Positions 61,605 to 64,000 of a stretch of 64,000 bases of DNA are shown here, piece by piece. The position numbers were made by a program, and so were the translations under genes. The DNA comes from Chryseobacterium panacisoli. GTDB taxonomy: Bacteria > Bacteroidota > Bacteroidia > Flavobacteriales > Weeksellaceae. Each line of letters opens with the position of its first letter. The stretch's first letter is position 1. The stretch lies in assembly GCF_008274625.1 (NCBI RefSeq), contig NZ_VTRU01000001.1, positions 1 through 64,000 of the forward strand, in the 5' to 3' direction. The notes under the pieces are model-generated. The model had not been told where the DNA came from and made no database searches. It worked only from the letters and a program-made list of their open reading frames with translations.

Positions 61605-63033
61605 TTCTTACTTAAGCTTGACTGAAAATTTAATAAATCCAGCTTAGAATGAAGATAGTGATCGCTGAGTAATGCCCGGTATTTTTCAATCAGCAAAGAT
61701 ACAGCACTTACTTCATGCTCAAGATATTTGTCTTTGTTGAAATAGATATATTCAGAATTTACAAATTCCTGTAAAAGATTTTTATCTTCATCAGTTAAGG
61801 CCTCCTTATACGCTGAGTTTTCGAGAAGTTCCCTGGTTTTTTGTTTAAAAGGTTCTTCTGCCTTTAATAGCTTGGCTCTGTGTTTATGGATTTCTTCAAA
61901 AGGTAAAGTGACTGCCATAAACTGCAGGTATACCGTAAACTCATTAAGACTTTTCTGAAAATCGTCAAATTCTCTGTCTATGACTGCCAGTTTTTTATAC
62001 TTGGCAAGCAGGTCTTTTTTCAGATCCTCATTAGAAGTATGGTAATAATGCTGAAAGATAGCTTTATCATTTTCCAGAAGTTCTTCTTGTACTTTTTTCA
62101 GTTCATTTTCAAGATCAGGAATAAGTCTTCCGGCATCTTTTGCTTTGTAAAGGTTGCCATCGAATCTGAAGGTTTTTATTTCTTTCGGATAGGAAGCCAG
62201 GTATTGCAGAGTCTGTATATCACTCTCTATTCCGGATTTCTCGTAGACTAAAGATACTTTTTTGTCACTGAAAAAATCGGTAGTTTGATGAGATGATTTT
62301 TGAAAAGAAAATTTGAAATACTTTTAAGTACTGATTGAAATGCATTGATGAAACTGACCGATATCAGGCCAAAAATTTTAAAAACAGCATTGCCTCCCGA
62401 AAATTCCAATATAAAATTTTCATATTCTTTATTATTGTAAACGGTTTCAAATATTATTTTTTCAGCCTGATTCACATATCCGCCTACCTTCATGCTTTTT
62501 TGAGAGAAATGCCCAAACTCATGGGCTAAAATGGATCTTAATTCTCCTATACTGGTTGAATTGATAAGTCCAACCCCAATCGTCAGATTTTTCTTTACCG
62601 GCAAAAACATACTCCAGAAAACAGAATTATAGCTTACACTGGCATTCACATCAGGTGAAAGAAAAACTTTTTGTGGAGCTTTTACGCTGGTTTCTGCTAC
62701 AATTTCATCAATAATGGCAAATAGCTCAGGCTGGTGGGATCTGTTGACTTCTATCAGATGCCGCGTGCTGTAATGTGTCTTTTTGAAAATGAATTTAACA
62801 AGAAATATAAATACAAAAACTCCAACACTCAATAATCCTGCTGCACCAAACACTGTAAAGTAATTGAGAGAAATACTTAAGAGTTTTATTGCTCCGTATC
62901 CCAATAAGAATATCATCAGGAGAGAAGCGAGTATAAGTACCAGATAGATCAGAAAAAAAACTGAAATAGATACAATAGCAGAGATCAGCTTGGATTGATA
63001 AGCTGATGAAATTTTAGGCAGGTTATTAGTCAT
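61601..63033 (-). pseudogene. Broken M48-family metallopeptidase gene
   Basis: The first part (63033-62248) encodes membrane spans and the zinc motif ILAHEFGHF (H171, E172, H175), then goes out of frame after NFLFKNHLIKLP and stops. A second frame on the same strand runs from about 62270 to the stop at 61601, reading SDKKVSLVYEKSGIESD and continuing with coiled C-terminal sequence typical of large Bacteroidota M48 proteins. The downstream third zinc-ligand region (an E-F-H-A-D type motif) is absent, so an internal deletion plus frameshift is likely. An inactive enzyme is expected; a sequencing error cannot explain the missing segment. Confidence 0.7.
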
Positions 63034-63044
63034 GTGTTTTTTTA

Positions 63045-63491
63045 TTAATATTTCTCTATCAGATAACGATACGCTTTCAGATATTTGTTGAATCTTTTAA
63101 TATCCTTTGGTGTAAGTTCTCTGTTTACTCTTCTGAGATCCATATTGTCACGAAGGTCGTTCAGCTTTACGGCAACAGAGAGCAGAGATCTTTCTGTTCT
63201 TTTAATGAAATCATCGTAATCTTCTTCCGGATCAAATTTGGTAAGACAGCTGATGGCAAAAATGATATATTCAGGAAACCCTTCAGACCTTAAATAATCC
63301 AGACTGAATTCTTCCGGATGGTCTTCTACTACATCATGCAGTACTCCAACGATTTTTTCGTCCAATGTTTTACCATAATTCATCACACGCATGACGTGTC
63401 CAATATAGGGAGCATGGTATTTATCGGTTTGTCCTTTATGGGCTTTGTCAGCAATTTTGATTGCTCTGTTCAGTAATTCTTCTTTTGTCAT
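63045..63491 (-). CDS. HD-domain phosphohydrolase (small RelA/SpoT-like)
   Basis: The ATG at 63491 (MTKEELLNRAIKIADKAHKG) is chosen; the upstream in-frame ATG adds a spurious hydrophobic lead. HD-domain features are APYIGHVMRVM, VGVLHDVVEDH and VAVKLNDLRDNMDL, as in the hydrolase half of SpoT/MESH1. The 148-residue protein has no synthetase domain. It may hydrolyse (p)ppGpp or another nucleotide. The gene begins 12 bp upstream of the M48 remnant's start. Confidence 0.82.
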   Translation of the reverse strand: MTKEELLNRAIKIADKAHKGQTDKYHAPYIGHVMRVMNYGKTLDEKIVGVLHDVVEDHPEEFSLDYLRSEGFPEYIIFAISCLTKFDPEEDYDDFIKRTERSLLSVAVKLNDLRDNMDLRRVNRELTPKDIKRFNKYLKAYRYLIEKY

Positions 63492-63571
63492 TTCTAATGA
63501 AAAATAGAGTACAAAAATAAAAAATGCCTTAAAAAAATAAGACATTTTTATTAAGATTATTTCAATGTATT

Positions 63572-63907
63572 TTAAATACTTGTTTCATCTTCTACGTGAG
63601 CGTGTGGAGCATTGTTTTTTACAGATTCTATTCCGTTTTCCATGCCGTTATCAGATTCATACATCTGGCTGGTTCCTATGATCTGTCCGTTTCCTGCCTT
63701 AAGATTGAAATAACATCTGCCGTCTTTGGCTGTATTTCTTTCAAATTTTGAATCTTCCTGTGAGTAGGTTTTTACAGATCCTATTCCGTTTTCGCAGGAT
63801 GGCTTTGTGCTGTAGCCCTGGCTGGTTAAAATAACCTGTCCGTTTCCTGCTTTGAGGTTAAACTGAAAGTCTCCGTTTGTTCTTTTAGAGATAATAAATT
63901 TTCCCAT
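63572..63907 (-). CDS. DUF1508 (YegP-like) tandem-repeat protein
   Basis: Two copies of the DUF1508 repeat are seen: FIISKRTNGDFQFNLKAGNG, QVILTSQGYSTKPSCENGIGSV, and then RCYFNLKAGNGQIIGTSQMY, NGMENGIESVK. The 111-residue protein matches YegP-like proteins, small and of unknown function. The last 17 residues form a disordered acidic tail. The remaining bases to the window end (63908-64000) hold no feature I can support. Confidence 0.88.
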   Translation of the reverse strand: MGKFIISKRTNGDFQFNLKAGNGQVILTSQGYSTKPSCENGIGSVKTYSQEDSKFERNTAKDGRCYFNLKAGNGQIIGTSQMYESDNGMENGIESVKNNAPHAHVEDETSI

Positions 63908-64000
63908 GTTTTATTGTTTTTTTGATTTGTGTTATATTATTTAGATGGTATGAGCTTCTTTGAACTTACCTGAAGCTTGTCAGGTGTGATAGCGTTTAGA

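Noticed and set aside
1-64000. CRISPR arrays, rRNA genes or insertion-sequence transposases
   Set aside because: No regularly spaced repeats, rRNA-like stretches or transposase motifs were seen on either strand.

Overview
The window reads as chromosome of a low-GC Bacteroidota, most like Chryseobacterium or a close Weeksellaceae relative. Evidence: SusC/SusD and RteC-type genes, the Bacteroidetes Tra conjugation set, TAnnTTTG-type -7 promoter boxes, A-rich start regions instead of strong Shine-Dalgarno sites, and flavobacterial housekeeping gene versions (uvrA, DUF2490, DUF1508). Species cannot be fixed from sequence alone.

From the left edge to about 49.62 kb is most of an integrative and conjugative element (ICE). 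Its right end is a large serine recombinase whose reading frame runs into the 3' end of a tRNA-Arg(CCT) gene (49624-49698, minus strand). The left end was not found and probably lies outside the window. The core comprises an HTH protein, a DUF4099/DUF3945 protein and topoisomerase III (1.7-5.7 kb); RteC, the coupling protein MobC, relaxase MobB and MobA (29.2-33.9 kb); a candidate oriT (33.98-34.05 kb); traA, traB and traD (34.5-36.3 kb); and traE, F, G, I, J, K, L, M, N, O and Q (37.5-46.4 kb). A PDDEXK nuclease of the DUF1016 family sits between traD and traE.

The first cargo block (5.8-17.4 kb, all minus strand) is a defence island: a recognisable Kiwa pair (kwaA, kwaB); a PLD-like nuclease; a protein with a HEPN-type RNxxxH motif; two paralogous phosphoribosyltransferase-like proteins of the PRTase-CE conflict family; a NADAR-domain N-glycosidase; decayed ORF remnants; and a methylase/PD-(D/E)xK restriction pair with an XRE controller and two matching AACAC/GTGTT operator-like repeats. 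The PLD-HEPN-PRTase-PRTase-NADAR run is the best candidate for an undescribed system.

The second cargo block (17.5-29.2 kb) starts with an unusually long structured leader, then susC-susD-S9 peptidase. Converging on it is a four-gene operon: a small lipoprotein, a 55-residue protein with a CPxSGxW motif, a MauE-type membrane protein with a beta-propeller-like tail, and a small exported four-cysteine DUF6520 protein. A membrane TPR/AraC-type regulator diverges from that operon across a perfect 12-bp inverted repeat. No glycan enzymes are present, so peptide uptake or secreted-peptide biology fits better than polysaccharide use.

Right of the tRNA (49.7-64.0 kb) lies ordinary chromosome: S41 peptidase, two alpha/beta hydrolases, an NAD(P)-binding protein, a Tam-type methyltransferase, uvrA, a BtuB-like TonB receptor, a DUF2490 protein, a broken M48 metallopeptidase, an HD hydrolase and a DUF1508 protein. 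Notable non-coding items there are a perfect palindrome carrying two DnaA boxes, a 132-bp palindromic repeat, and a candidate small transcript with its own terminator.
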